Source: Ramlibacter pinisoli (GTDB lineage: Bacteria; Pseudomonadota; Gammaproteobacteria; Burkholderiales; Burkholderiaceae_C). Taken from it: 64,000 bases of DNA. The notes beneath the pieces were generated by a model. It ran no database searches and was not told the origin of the DNA. It worked only from the letters and a program-made list of their open reading frames with translations. Of this stretch, positions 52,997 through 61,901 are shown piece by piece (the first letter of the stretch is position 1; each line of letters opens with the position of its first letter). A program made the translations under genes and the position numbers. The stretch covers positions 1,971,501 through 2,035,500 of the forward strand of contig NZ_WSEL01000009.1 of assembly GCF_009758015.1 (NCBI RefSeq), written 5' to 3'.

Positions 52997-53871
52997 CGTC
53001 CACCCCGCCCCTGCCGCTGGACGCCGGCGCGCTGCGCGACTGGCCGCTGCCCGCGCTGTCCGACGACGCCGACAAGGAGGCGCGCGGCCAGCTGCTGGTG
53101 GTCGCCGGCAGCCGCGAGATCCCGGGCGCGGCCTTGCTGGCGGCCACGGCTGCCCTGCGCATGGGCGCCGGCAAGCTCGTGATCGCGACCGGCGAATCGG
53201 TGGCCACCGGCCTGGCGCTCGCGATGCCCGAGGCGCGCGTGATCGGCCTGCCGGAGACGCCCGCCGGCGGCTTCCGCCTGGACGGCATCGAACGCCTGGA
53301 GGCCAGCCTGGAAGGCGCGAACGCCATCCTCGTGGGGCCGGGGATGATGGAGACCGCCGCCACCGCCGCCTTCGCGCGCGGCCTGCTGCCCCTGCTGGCG
53401 GGCCGGCGCCTGGTGCTGGATGCCGCCGCCATGGATGCGGCGATGGCGGGCCCCTTTCCCGAGCCGGTGCTGCTCACGCCGCATGCCGGCGAGATGGCCC
53501 ACCTGACCGGCGCCGGCAAGCAGGCGGTCCTGGCCGATCCCGCGACCGCCGCGTGGGAGGCCGCGCGCCGCTGGAACGCCGTCGTCGCCGTGAAGGGGGC
53601 GGCCACGGTCCTGGCCACGCCGGACGGCCGCTGCTGGCGCCACGAGGGGGGCAACTGCGGGCTGGCGACCTCGGGATCGGGCGACACCCTGGCCGGCGCC
53701 ATCGCAGGGCTGTGCGCACGCGGGGCGACGCTCGAGCAGGCCTGCGCCTGGGGCGTGGTGCTGCACGCCCAGGCCGGCGACCGGCTGGCGGCCCGGCGGG
53801 GTGCCGTCGGCTACCTGGCGCGCGAGATTCCCGACGCGATGCTCGAGGCGCTGAACGCCATCGCGGGCTGA
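52993..53871 (+). CDS. nnrD: ADP-dependent NAD(P)H-hydrate dehydratase
   Basis: Repairs hydrated NADH/NADPH (NADHX), which form by heat or by GAPDH side reaction. The 292-residue ribokinase-fold protein has LLVVAGSREIPGAALLAA at the N terminus, VGPGM in the middle, LLTPHAGEMAHLTG and the catalytic GNCGLATSGSGDTLAGAIAGL block. It is the stand-alone C-terminal half of the YjeF-type enzyme; the epimerase partner NnrE is not in view. It is translationally coupled to the histidine phosphatase. Confidence 0.92.
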   Translation: MTSTPPLPLDAGALRDWPLPALSDDADKEARGQLLVVAGSREIPGAALLAATAALRMGAGKLVIATGESVATGLALAMPEARVIGLPETPAGGFRLDGIERLEASLEGANAILVGPGMMETAATAAFARGLLPLLAGRRLVLDAAAMDAAMAGPFPEPVLLTPHAGEMAHLTGAGKQAVLADPATAAWEAARRWNAVVAVKGAATVLATPDGRCWRHEGGNCGLATSGSGDTLAGAIAGLCARGATLEQACAWGVVLHAQAGDRLAARRGAVGYLAREIPDAMLEALNAIAG

Positions 53872-54141
53872 GGCGCGACGCGCCCGCGGGCAGCAAGGTC
53901 CTTCCCACTATTCGCGCCACCGGGGAGCGTGTCAATCGCGGACCGGGGGTTCGGACCCGCGGGCCCGCGATCCTTTGCAACGAGCTGCTACCCACCCCCG
54001 TCGTGACGCGGCATCCCGTAACCGCGGGCAACGGTGCTCGCTTTCGAGGGCACGCTGCCTAGACTCCGCGACCCCGACAAGCGCCACTCCCGGCGCCTCG
54101 GCCACCGGGCCCGGCAAGGTCCGAACGCTGGAAGTATCAAC

Positions 54142-54462
54142 ATGAAAACCTCCGTCCTACTGGCAGCCTCGCTGGCCTGCGGCGCAGCGCTGGCGCAGTA
54201 CACAACGTCGCCCCCGGATCAACGCCCGGCCGATCCGGCGGCGGCGCCCATGCAACCCGCACCGCGCGATGCGCCCCCGATGTCCGGCACCACCGCGGAC
54301 CCGTACAAGTCCGGCACGGCCAGCCCCTCGGGCGGACGCACCGAGATGGGCGCACCGCCGGCGCAGACCCGATCCATGCCACCGCCGTCATCCACCATGG
54401 GCAGCTCGCCGTCCCGCATGGCCCCGGCGCCCGTGCAGCTGCCGGTGCCAGGTCCGGGCTGA
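54142..54462 (+). CDS. Small proline-rich exported protein
   Basis: 106 residues with a good Sec signal peptide (MKTSVLLAASLACGAALA, cleavage ALA-Q). The mature part is about 85 residues, rich in Pro, Ala, Ser and Met, with no predicted fold (for example PSSTMGSSPSRMAPAPVQLP). No family was recognised. A GGAAG sequence lies near the expected ribosome-binding position. It is between nnrD (270 bases upstream) and the hydroquinone reductase gene (36 bases downstream). Confidence 0.6.
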   Translation: MKTSVLLAASLACGAALAQYTTSPPDQRPADPAAAPMQPAPRDAPPMSGTTADPYKSGTASPSGGRTEMGAPPAQTRSMPPPSSTMGSSPSRMAPAPVQLPVPGPG

Positions 54463-54498
54463 CGCAGCCACCACCGTCCCTGCGTTCGGGGAGTTCGC

Positions 54499-55434
<936 letters not shown>

Positions 55435-55445
55435 TTCTTTTGCTG

Positions 55446-55457
55446 GATTGATCAATC
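55446..55457. promoter_or_regulatory. Perfect 12-base palindrome upstream of the dioxygenase operon
   Basis: GATTGATCAATC lies in the 98-base gap before the dioxygenase gene. A perfect palindrome here is suited to a dimeric regulator such as the LysR protein at 58635-59552. The binding protein is unknown. Confidence 0.35.
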
Positions 55458-55532
55458 GCTCCGCAAAATACATTGGACTGATAGGTGCGGGCGCGCAATC
55501 ATGCCCTGGCGACCCACACAGGAGACCTCGCC

Positions 55533-56402
55533 ATGGCGCACGCAGACACCCTCAGCTTGACCGTCCACCCCCTGGGCGACACTCTCGGCGCCGAGATCCG
55601 CGGCCTCGACCTGAACGAGCCGCTCACCGACGCGGATGCGCGGGCCCTGCAGGCCGCCTGGTCGGAGCACCTGGTCCTGCGGTTTCGCGACCAGGACAAC
55701 CTCAGCCTCGCAGCGCAGATCGCGTTCTCCCGCCATTTCGGCAAGCTGGACAAGCGGCCCACGGTGAGCGCCGAGATGAGCGCCCAGCACGACGCGCTGC
55801 CGCCGGAGATCACGGTGATCTCCAACATCAAGGTCGAAGGCAAGCCGCTGGGCGCCCTGGGCGATGCCGAAGCGGTCTGGCACTCGGACATGACCTACAA
55901 CGAGTTTCCGCCCAAGGCCGCCTGCCTGCATGCCCGGGAAGTTCCGCCGCAGGGTGGCGATACCCACTTCGCGAACCTGCATGCCGCCTACGAGGAGCTG
56001 GATGCGAAGGTGAAGGAGCGCATCGCCACGCTGCGCTGCGTGCACGACGCGAGCCGCAACAGCGCCGGGGAGCTGCGCCTGGGCGCCCGGGAAGTCACCG
56101 ACCCCCGGCAGACCGTGGGCGCCGTGCATCCGCTCGTCATGACGCATGCGGTCAGCGGCAAGCGCCACCTCATGCTGGGCCGGCGCCGCAACGCGTACAT
56201 CGTCGGCCTGCCCCTCGACGAGAGCGAAATGCTGCTCGACCAGCTCTGGCAGCACGCCACCCGCCCGCGCTTCACCTGGACGCAGGTATGGCGGCGCGGC
56301 GACCTGGTGATGTGGGACAACGCCGCGACGCTCCATCGCCGTGACGCCTTCGACCCGACGTCGCGCCGGCTGATGTATCGCACGCAGATCGCGTCCGCCT
56401 GA
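55533..56402 (+). CDS. TauD/TfdA family Fe(II)/2-oxoglutarate dioxygenase
   Basis: Non-heme iron dioxygenase of 289 residues. The iron triad is H117 and D119 in VWHSDMTYNE, plus H268 in NAATLHRRDAF, with R278/R279 for 2-oxoglutarate. The family phrase GGDTHFANLHAAYEEL is present. Known members hydroxylate sulfonates (TauD) or cleave aryloxyalkanoates (TfdA); the substrate here is not known. CAGGAG precedes the ATG at 55533. It is the first gene of a set with a Bug receptor and an iron dehydrogenase. Confidence 0.92.
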   Translation: MAHADTLSLTVHPLGDTLGAEIRGLDLNEPLTDADARALQAAWSEHLVLRFRDQDNLSLAAQIAFSRHFGKLDKRPTVSAEMSAQHDALPPEITVISNIKVEGKPLGALGDAEAVWHSDMTYNEFPPKAACLHAREVPPQGGDTHFANLHAAYEELDAKVKERIATLRCVHDASRNSAGELRLGAREVTDPRQTVGAVHPLVMTHAVSGKRHLMLGRRRNAYIVGLPLDESEMLLDQLWQHATRPRFTWTQVWRRGDLVMWDNAATLHRRDAFDPTSRRLMYRTQIASA

Positions 56403-56436
56403 CCCCCGGCCCGACGCAGCACGAGAGGAAGTCGCC

Positions 56437-57420
56437 ATGAACCGTCGTTCCATCCTGCAGGCCGCCGCCTGCCTTTCGGCAGCAGGCGCACTGGGCTTTC
56501 CGGGCATCGCGGTGGCGAAGAGCTACGCGACCCGGACCGCGAAGATCATCGTCGCCGGGCCGCCCGGCGGCAGTTCCGACCTGATGGCGCGCCTGATCGC
56601 CGCCGAGCTGGGGCCCTTGCTGGGACAGTCCGTCATCGTCGACAACCGGCCCGGCGCGGGCGGCGTGATCGGCACGCGGGCGGTCGTCGACGCCGCCCCG
56701 GACGGCCACACGCTGCTGCTCGGGCATGTGGCCACCAATGCGATCGTGCCCGCGCTGTACAGCCCGAAGCCGTTCGACGCGGTGGCCGACTTCGAGCCGA
56801 TCAGCCCGGTCGGCAGCGCGCCGGACCTGCTCGTCGTGTCGGCCCGCAGCCCGGCGCGGTCCCTGCAGGAGCTGCTCGAGCTCGGCCGCAAGGGCGAGGA
56901 GCTGACCTACGGCTCACCCGGCATCGGCCTGCCGCAGCACTTCTTCGGCTTCATGCTGGCGAAGGAGTCGGGCGTCCGCATGCGGCACGTTCCCTATCGC
57001 GGCAGCGCCCCCGCGCTCATGGACGTGCTGGGCGGGCAGATCTCGATGATGTTCGTGACCTCCGGTGCCGCGGCACCGTACGTTCGCAGCGGCCAGGTGC
57101 GGCCGCTGGCCGCTGCGACCGATGCGCGCAGCCCGTTCTTCCCGCAGGTGCCGTCGATGCGCGAACTCGGATTCCCGTCCGCCGCGCAGCGCACCTGGTT
57201 CGGCATCTTCGCGCCGGCGCGCACGCCCCGGACCATCGCCGACGAACTCAACGCCGCCATCGGAACCATCATTGCCCGACCCGATGTCCGGGCGAAGTTC
57301 GAAGGCATCTACATCGAGCCCGATGCGCCGCAGTCACGCGAGGCCTACCGCGCCTATGTGCAGGCGGAGGCCGGCAAGTGGGCCGACATCGTGAAGAAGT
57401 CGGGCATCACGCCGGAGTGA
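56437..57420 (+). CDS. Bug-family tripartite tricarboxylate transporter solute receptor
   Basis: Periplasmic binding protein of 327 residues. A Tat-like or Sec signal (MNRRSILQAAACLSAAGALG, ending AVA) precedes the core. Family motifs are AGPPGGSSDLMARLIA, VIVDNRPGAGGVIGTRAV and LTYGSPGIG, with a PYRGSAPALMDVLGGQISMMF block. Such receptors are hugely expanded in Burkholderiales and bind carboxylates or aromatics. No TctA/TctB membrane genes are adjacent, so it may share a transporter or act as a sensor. It lies 34 bases after the dioxygenase. Confidence 0.93.
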   Translation: MNRRSILQAAACLSAAGALGFPGIAVAKSYATRTAKIIVAGPPGGSSDLMARLIAAELGPLLGQSVIVDNRPGAGGVIGTRAVVDAAPDGHTLLLGHVATNAIVPALYSPKPFDAVADFEPISPVGSAPDLLVVSARSPARSLQELLELGRKGEELTYGSPGIGLPQHFFGFMLAKESGVRMRHVPYRGSAPALMDVLGGQISMMFVTSGAAAPYVRSGQVRPLAAATDARSPFFPQVPSMRELGFPSAAQRTWFGIFAPARTPRTIADELNAAIGTIIARPDVRAKFEGIYIEPDAPQSREAYRAYVQAEAGKWADIVKKSGITPE

Positions 57421-57427
57421 ACGGGGC

Positions 57428-58612
57428 ATGAAGCCGGACGCGCTGACCGCCAAGACGGTCACCCTCAGTCGCACGCAGCGGGTCCACCTGGGCCTCGAAG
57501 CGGCCTGCGTCATCGCCGAGGAGGCCGGGTTCGCCAACGCCCGGCGGGTCTTCGTGATCGCCGGCCGCACCCTGCGCGAGGACACGGCGGTGGTGCGGGA
57601 CATCGAGGCCGCGCTGGGCGCCGCCCACGCGGGGACCTGGTCGGGCATCTCCCCGCACGTGCCCCGCGCCGACGTGCTCGCCGGCATCGCCGCGGCGCGG
57701 GCCTGCGACGCCGACATGATCGTGGCCGTGGGCGGAGGGTCCGTGGTGGATGCGGCGAAGGTCGTCAACCTCGGCCTGCACCACGGCATCACCGAGGTGT
57801 CGGACCTCGATCGCTTCACCTTTGCCGTCCGCGGCAAGGCCGGCTGGTCGCGGCCGGCCTTCGAGGGCCCGACACGGACGCTGATTGCGGTGCCGACCAC
57901 GCTCTCGGGTGGTGAATTCAGCGCGCTCGCCGGCGTGACGGACGAGCGCAGGAAGAAGAAGGAGGGCATCACGCATCCCGGCATGGCCCCGGCCGCGATC
58001 GTGCTCGATCCGCGCCTGACCATCCACACCCCCGAGTGGTTGTGGCTGTCCACGGGCATCCGGTCCGTCGATCACGCGACCGAGACGCTGGCCTCGACGC
58101 TCTCCGACCCGTACAGCGACGGCATGGCCGAGAGCGCGTTGCGCCTGCTCGGCGAAGGATTGCGCCGCGTGCGCCGCGATCCCGGCGACCTGCAGGCGCG
58201 CCTGCTCTGCCAGGTCGGAACCTGGCAGAGCAAGATCCCGAGCGCCTCGGGCGTGCCGATGGGCGCCAGCCATGCGATCGGCCACGTCCTCGGCGCAAGG
58301 CATGCGGTGCCGCACGGCTACACCTCGTGCGTCACGGCGCCCGGCGTGCAGGCCTGGAACGCCACCCATGTCGGCGACCGGCAGCGCCGGATCAGCGCCG
58401 CCCTGGGATCCGTCGAACGCCCGGCTGCCGAGCTGCTGGACGACCTGATCCGCGAGCTCGGCTTGCCGCGCACGCTGGCGGACGTGGGTGTCGGCGCCTC
58501 GGACCTGGAGGCGATCGCGGAGGCGACCCTGAACGACATGTGGGCCGCCACCAACCCGCGGCCGCTGGCCAGGCGGGAAGACGTCCTGGAGATCCTCCAG
58601 GCCGTGGCCTGA
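57428..58612 (+). CDS. Iron-containing alcohol dehydrogenase / maleylacetate reductase-like
   Basis: 394-residue NAD-linked metal dehydrogenase. The nucleotide loop is AVGGGSVVDAAKV, the substrate loop is AVPTTLSGGEFSALAGVTDE, and metal ligands lie in GIRSVDHATETL and GASHAIGHVLGARHAVPHG. The STGIRSVDHA type resembles maleylacetate reductases of aromatic degradation, but general alcohol dehydrogenases share it. It begins eight bases after the Bug gene and converges on the LysR gene. Confidence 0.9.
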   Translation: MKPDALTAKTVTLSRTQRVHLGLEAACVIAEEAGFANARRVFVIAGRTLREDTAVVRDIEAALGAAHAGTWSGISPHVPRADVLAGIAAARACDADMIVAVGGGSVVDAAKVVNLGLHHGITEVSDLDRFTFAVRGKAGWSRPAFEGPTRTLIAVPTTLSGGEFSALAGVTDERRKKKEGITHPGMAPAAIVLDPRLTIHTPEWLWLSTGIRSVDHATETLASTLSDPYSDGMAESALRLLGEGLRRVRRDPGDLQARLLCQVGTWQSKIPSASGVPMGASHAIGHVLGARHAVPHGYTSCVTAPGVQAWNATHVGDRQRRISAALGSVERPAAELLDDLIRELGLPRTLADVGVGASDLEAIAEATLNDMWAATNPRPLARREDVLEILQAVA

Positions 58613-58634
58613 CAGCAAGGCCAACGCGACTGGA

Positions 58635-59552
58635 CTACGCCGCGCGTCCCTTGCGGACCGGCCGCTTTCGGGCGAATTCCCGGCAGGTCTCCAGGAAGCT
58701 GGCCACGATCGGGGTCGGCGGCGATCCGGCCGGAATGGATGCGCAGATGCGGCGATAGGCCGAGGCCGTGCTGATCCGGCGATGGGCCAGGCCCTCCAGG
58801 TTGCTGCGCACCAGCAGGGCTTCGGACAGCACCCCGATGCCCAGGCCTTCCGAGATCAGCCCCAGCATGGTGGGGACCTGCGCCACCTCGTAGGCGGGGA
58901 CGAACACGTGCCCCAGCTGCTGGTACTGCTCGTTCAGGGTCTGCCGCAGATGGCTGGTGTTGTTGACGGCGACCTGGGGATAGGCCTGGAGGTCCGCCCA
59001 CTTCAGGGTCCTCTTCGCGCACAGGGGGTGCCCGGCGGGAAAGATGGCGACCAGGTAATCGCGGAACAGGTCTTCCGCTGCGAGCCCGTTGCCCGCGGCC
59101 ATTGCGGGCGTGACGGCGATGTCGGCCTTGCCGGTGCGCACCATCTCCAGGCAGATGCCGGACAACTCGTCGTGCAGCCTCAGCTCCACTTCGGGCAGGC
59201 GCCTGGAGAACTCACCCATGACGGCCGGCAGGAAACCGGCCGCCACCGATGGGCCGGCGGCGATGGTCAGCCGTCCCCGCTTGCCGGCGGCGAACTCGCG
59301 GATGCGGATCTGGGCCTGCTCGACGTTGCCTGCGAGCTGCTGCGCGAGGCGCTGGAATTCCATCCCGACGGCCGTGAGGGCCACGTGCCTCGTCGTGCGC
59401 TCGAACAACCGGGCCCCCAGGACCTCCTCCAGCCGCTTGATCGCCACGCTCAATGCCGGCTGCGACAGATGGCTGATCCTTGCGGCCTCGCTGAAGCTGA
59501 GGGTGCTGGACAGGGCGAGGAAGACTTCGACCTGGCGGAAGGTGATCTTCAC
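58635..59552 (-). CDS. LysR-type transcriptional regulator
   Basis: 305 residues with an N-terminal winged helix-turn-helix (FRQVEVFLALSSTLSFSEAARISHLSQPALSVAIKRLEEVLGARLFERTTRHVALT) and a periplasmic-binding-like effector domain. The GTG start (VKITFRQVE) matches family openings; a Met 22 codons upstream adds a stretch with no homology. It is convergent with the iron dehydrogenase (22 bases between stops) and divergent from the GST at 59855, so either side could be its target. Confidence 0.92.
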   Translation of the reverse strand: MKITFRQVEVFLALSSTLSFSEAARISHLSQPALSVAIKRLEEVLGARLFERTTRHVALTAVGMEFQRLAQQLAGNVEQAQIRIREFAAGKRGRLTIAAGPSVAAGFLPAVMGEFSRRLPEVELRLHDELSGICLEMVRTGKADIAVTPAMAAGNGLAAEDLFRDYLVAIFPAGHPLCAKRTLKWADLQAYPQVAVNNTSHLRQTLNEQYQQLGHVFVPAYEVAQVPTMLGLISEGLGIGVLSEALLVRSNLEGLAHRRISTASAYRRICASIPAGSPPTPIVASFLETCREFARKRPVRKGRAA

Positions 59553-59854
59553 CTGGCGAGCCCGGAAGTGAATGGGTGGGACATGCTGGTGTCCTTGTGC
59601 AACGCGGACGCGCCGCAAATTATCCAGCGGCCGAGCGCATCGCGAAGCGCCTGCCCCCCTGCCACCGTTGACGAGCCGTGCGAAGCGGCAGGCATCACAG
59701 CTCGATTGTTCGAAGGGATCGCCGCCAAGCGCAAGCTGCCGGCACGCCAGACGGGGCGCAAGGGTTGACCGGTCGTCCGCACCTGGGACGCAGGTGTCGG
59801 CGCATTCCGCGCCGCGCGCCGCTAGACTGCGCTCGGCGAAGGGAGGCCGCTGCC
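59553..59854. other. 302-base intergenic region between LysR and GST genes
   Basis: No coding sequence was found. On the minus strand GATAAT (59619-59624) is a good -10 for the LysR gene, without a clear -35. On the plus strand GGGAGG just before 59855 is the ribosome-binding site of the GST gene. No other repeat or RNA structure was seen. Confidence 0.4.
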
Positions 59855-60478
59855 ATGGCTATCGTGCTCTACCACCACCCCTTTTCCCGCGCGGCGGGCG
59901 TCGTCTGGATGCTCGAGGAGCTCGGCGTTTCGTACGACCTTCGTTTCGTCGACCTGATGCGGGGGGAACACAAGGCCGCCGAGTTGCTTGTGCTGAACCC
60001 GATGGGCAAGCTTCCGATCCTGGTCGACGGCGACGCCGTCGTGACGGAGTCGGCGGCCATCGGGCTCTACCTCGCGGATCGGTACTCGCTCGGCCGCCTC
60101 GCTCCGCTGCCGGACGACCCCGCGCGCGCGACGTACCTGAGGTGGTCCCTCTTCGCCCCGTCGGTGATCGAGCCCGGCTCGATCGCAAAGGCCGCCGATT
60201 GGCAGTTCAAGCCTTCGCAGGCGGGCTGGGGCGACCACGAGTCGATGCTGCGTGCGATGGAGGGCGCGGTCACCGGCCGCGAGTTCCTCCTCGGCGACCA
60301 CTTCTCGATGGCTGACGTGATCTTCGGTGGCACCGTCCGCTACATGCTGCGCTTCAGCATGCTCGAGGCGCGGCCCGCATTCGTCGCGTACGGCAACCGC
60401 CTCGCCGCCCGTCCCGCCTTGCAGCGCGCAGAGGCGCGGAACCTCACCGTCGCGAACGAGCACGGCCTCAACATGTGA
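59855..60478 (+). CDS. Glutathione S-transferase family protein
   Basis: 207 residues with an N-terminal thioredoxin fold (MAIVLYHHPFSRAAGVVWMLEE), the GSH-binding NPMGKLPILVDGD and ESAAIGLYLADR segments, and a C-terminal helical domain with FLLGDHFSMADV. A GGGAGG site precedes the ATG. Leucine codons are unusual: 14 CTC to 7 CTG among 26 Leu, whereas neighbours are dominated by CTG. That points to recent acquisition from another background. The substrate is unknown. Confidence 0.88.
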   Translation: MAIVLYHHPFSRAAGVVWMLEELGVSYDLRFVDLMRGEHKAAELLVLNPMGKLPILVDGDAVVTESAAIGLYLADRYSLGRLAPLPDDPARATYLRWSLFAPSVIEPGSIAKAADWQFKPSQAGWGDHESMLRAMEGAVTGREFLLGDHFSMADVIFGGTVRYMLRFSMLEARPAFVAYGNRLAARPALQRAEARNLTVANEHGLNM

Positions 60479-60621
60479 CCTGCGCTGCAGCAACGGATCG
60501 CAATCGGATTGCGCATGGACTCCGGACGCCCGCCTTTGGCCGGCCACCCACCTTGGAGGCCCGCAGCGGAGTGCACGCGTCCCGGCGGGCGGCCCTCGGA
60601 GCGGGCTGGCGGAGTGGCCCG

Positions 60622-60656
60622 TAGAATGACCTCCGCCGGCCGCGCCTTGCGCGGCC
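60622..60656 (+). promoter_or_regulatory. -10-like element and hairpin before the acyltransferase gene
   Basis: TAGAAT (60622-60627) is followed by a seven-base perfect stem, GGCCGCG with CGCGGCC (60638-60656, loop CCTTG). No T-run follows, so it is not a terminator. It lies 44 bases before the ATG. Confidence 0.3.
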
Positions 60657-60699
60657 GTTGCACTTGCATGGGGCCATAGCCGGCCATCGCCGTCAACCA

Positions 60700-61785
60700 A
60701 TGGCCGCCACTCGTTCGTTCCCGCTGGACGCCTTGCGCGCTCTGGCCGCCCAGCTGATCGTCCTGCACCACCTCAGCGTCTATGGCCCCATCGCCGAGGC
60801 CATGCACGGGCTGAGTCCGGCGATCAGCGGCTGGTTTTATGACTACGGCCGCATGGCGGTGCAGATCTTCCTGGTGCTGGGCGGCTATCTGAGCGCCCGT
60901 GCACTGTCGTCCCACGAGCCAGGCCTGCACCGGTCGGCGCCGGCCCTGCTGGCCCAGCGCTACGGGCGCCTGGCCCCGCCATTCCTGGTCGCGGTGGGCC
61001 TGACCCTGGCAGCCTCCTGGCTGGTGGCGCCCCTGCTGCCGGCGTTGGCGCCCGAGCAGGTGACCCTGACCCAACTGCTGGCCCATGTGCTGCTGCTGCA
61101 CGATGTGCTGGGCCAGGAGGCCCTGACCGTGGGCGCCTGGTACGTGGCAATCGACTTCCAGCTCTTTGCGCTGCTGCTGGCCCTGATGTGGGGGCTACGC
61201 CGCCTTGGGCTGTCGCAGACCTGGCGCCAGGGCCTGGCGCCGGTCCTGGTAGGCGCACTGGTGACCGCCTCGCTGCTGTACTTCAACCGCCACTCCGCGC
61301 AGGATGCCTATGCGCCCTACTTCTTCGGAGCCTATGGCCTGGGCGCGCTGCTGTTCTGGTGGCAGGGCTGGCCGACGCGTCTGCGCTGGTTGAGCCTGGG
61401 TCTGCTGGTCAGCCTCCTGCTGCTGGCGCTGGCCCTGCAGTTCCGCGAGCGTCTGCTGGTCACCGCGGCCACCGGCGCGGTGCTGATGCTGTGGCGCCAG
61501 GGGCCGGGGCCGGCCTGGTGGGTGGATCGGGTGCAGGGCCTGGCGCGCCATGCCTATGCCCTGTTCCTGGTGCACTTCCCGGTCATCCTGCTGGTCAACG
61601 CCGTCTATGCGCACCACGCCGAAAGCCCCGCACCCATGCCGGATGCGCTGGCGCCCGCCGCGCTGCTGCTGGCCTGGGGGCTGGCCAATCTGGCGGCGGT
61701 GCCGTTCCATCGCTGGGTGGAGGCGCCGCTGCTGCGTTGGCGCCCCGCGGTCATCCGCGCCGGCACGGCGGCACCGGGCCGCTGA
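60700..61785 (+). CDS. Acyltransferase 3 family membrane protein
   Basis: 361-residue polytopic membrane acyltransferase. The family opening FPLDALRALAAQLIVLHHLS has the conserved histidines, and MAVQIFLVLGGYL and the arginine in LAQRYGRLAPPF follow. About ten membrane helices end in FLVHFPVILLVNAVY and VPFHRWVEAPLLRW. Such proteins O-acylate surface polysaccharides or periplasmic lipids. No glycosyltransferase or polysaccharide genes adjoin it. A Met 14 codons upstream is less likely because it lies before the hydrophobic opening. Confidence 0.87.
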   Translation: MAATRSFPLDALRALAAQLIVLHHLSVYGPIAEAMHGLSPAISGWFYDYGRMAVQIFLVLGGYLSARALSSHEPGLHRSAPALLAQRYGRLAPPFLVAVGLTLAASWLVAPLLPALAPEQVTLTQLLAHVLLLHDVLGQEALTVGAWYVAIDFQLFALLLALMWGLRRLGLSQTWRQGLAPVLVGALVTASLLYFNRHSAQDAYAPYFFGAYGLGALLFWWQGWPTRLRWLSLGLLVSLLLLALALQFRERLLVTAATGAVLMLWRQGPGPAWWVDRVQGLARHAYALFLVHFPVILLVNAVYAHHAESPAPMPDALAPAALLLAWGLANLAAVPFHRWVEAPLLRWRPAVIRAGTAAPGR

Positions 61786-61901
61786 CTGAGGCGGAGCTCA
61801 CCTGAACCGGTGCGCTCTTGATCATCTGCGGTAAGCGCGCGGCGGAGAACCCGCGGGGGTCGACGCCGTGACGCCCGCCGGTCAAGACCGATGTGGCAGG
61901 G

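Noticed and set aside
53931..53970. GC-rich palindrome CGCGGGCCCGCG after nnrD
   Set aside because: Could be a terminator stem but no T-run follows, and such palindromes are expected by chance in this base composition.
60658..60699. Upstream Met for the acyltransferase gene
   Set aside because: It adds residues before the conserved hydrophobic opening and has no ribosome-binding site.
61760..61835. GCACCGG and CCGGTGC flanking the end of the acyltransferase gene
   Set aside because: The seven-base arms are about 30 bases apart and no T-run follows, so a terminator call is not supported.
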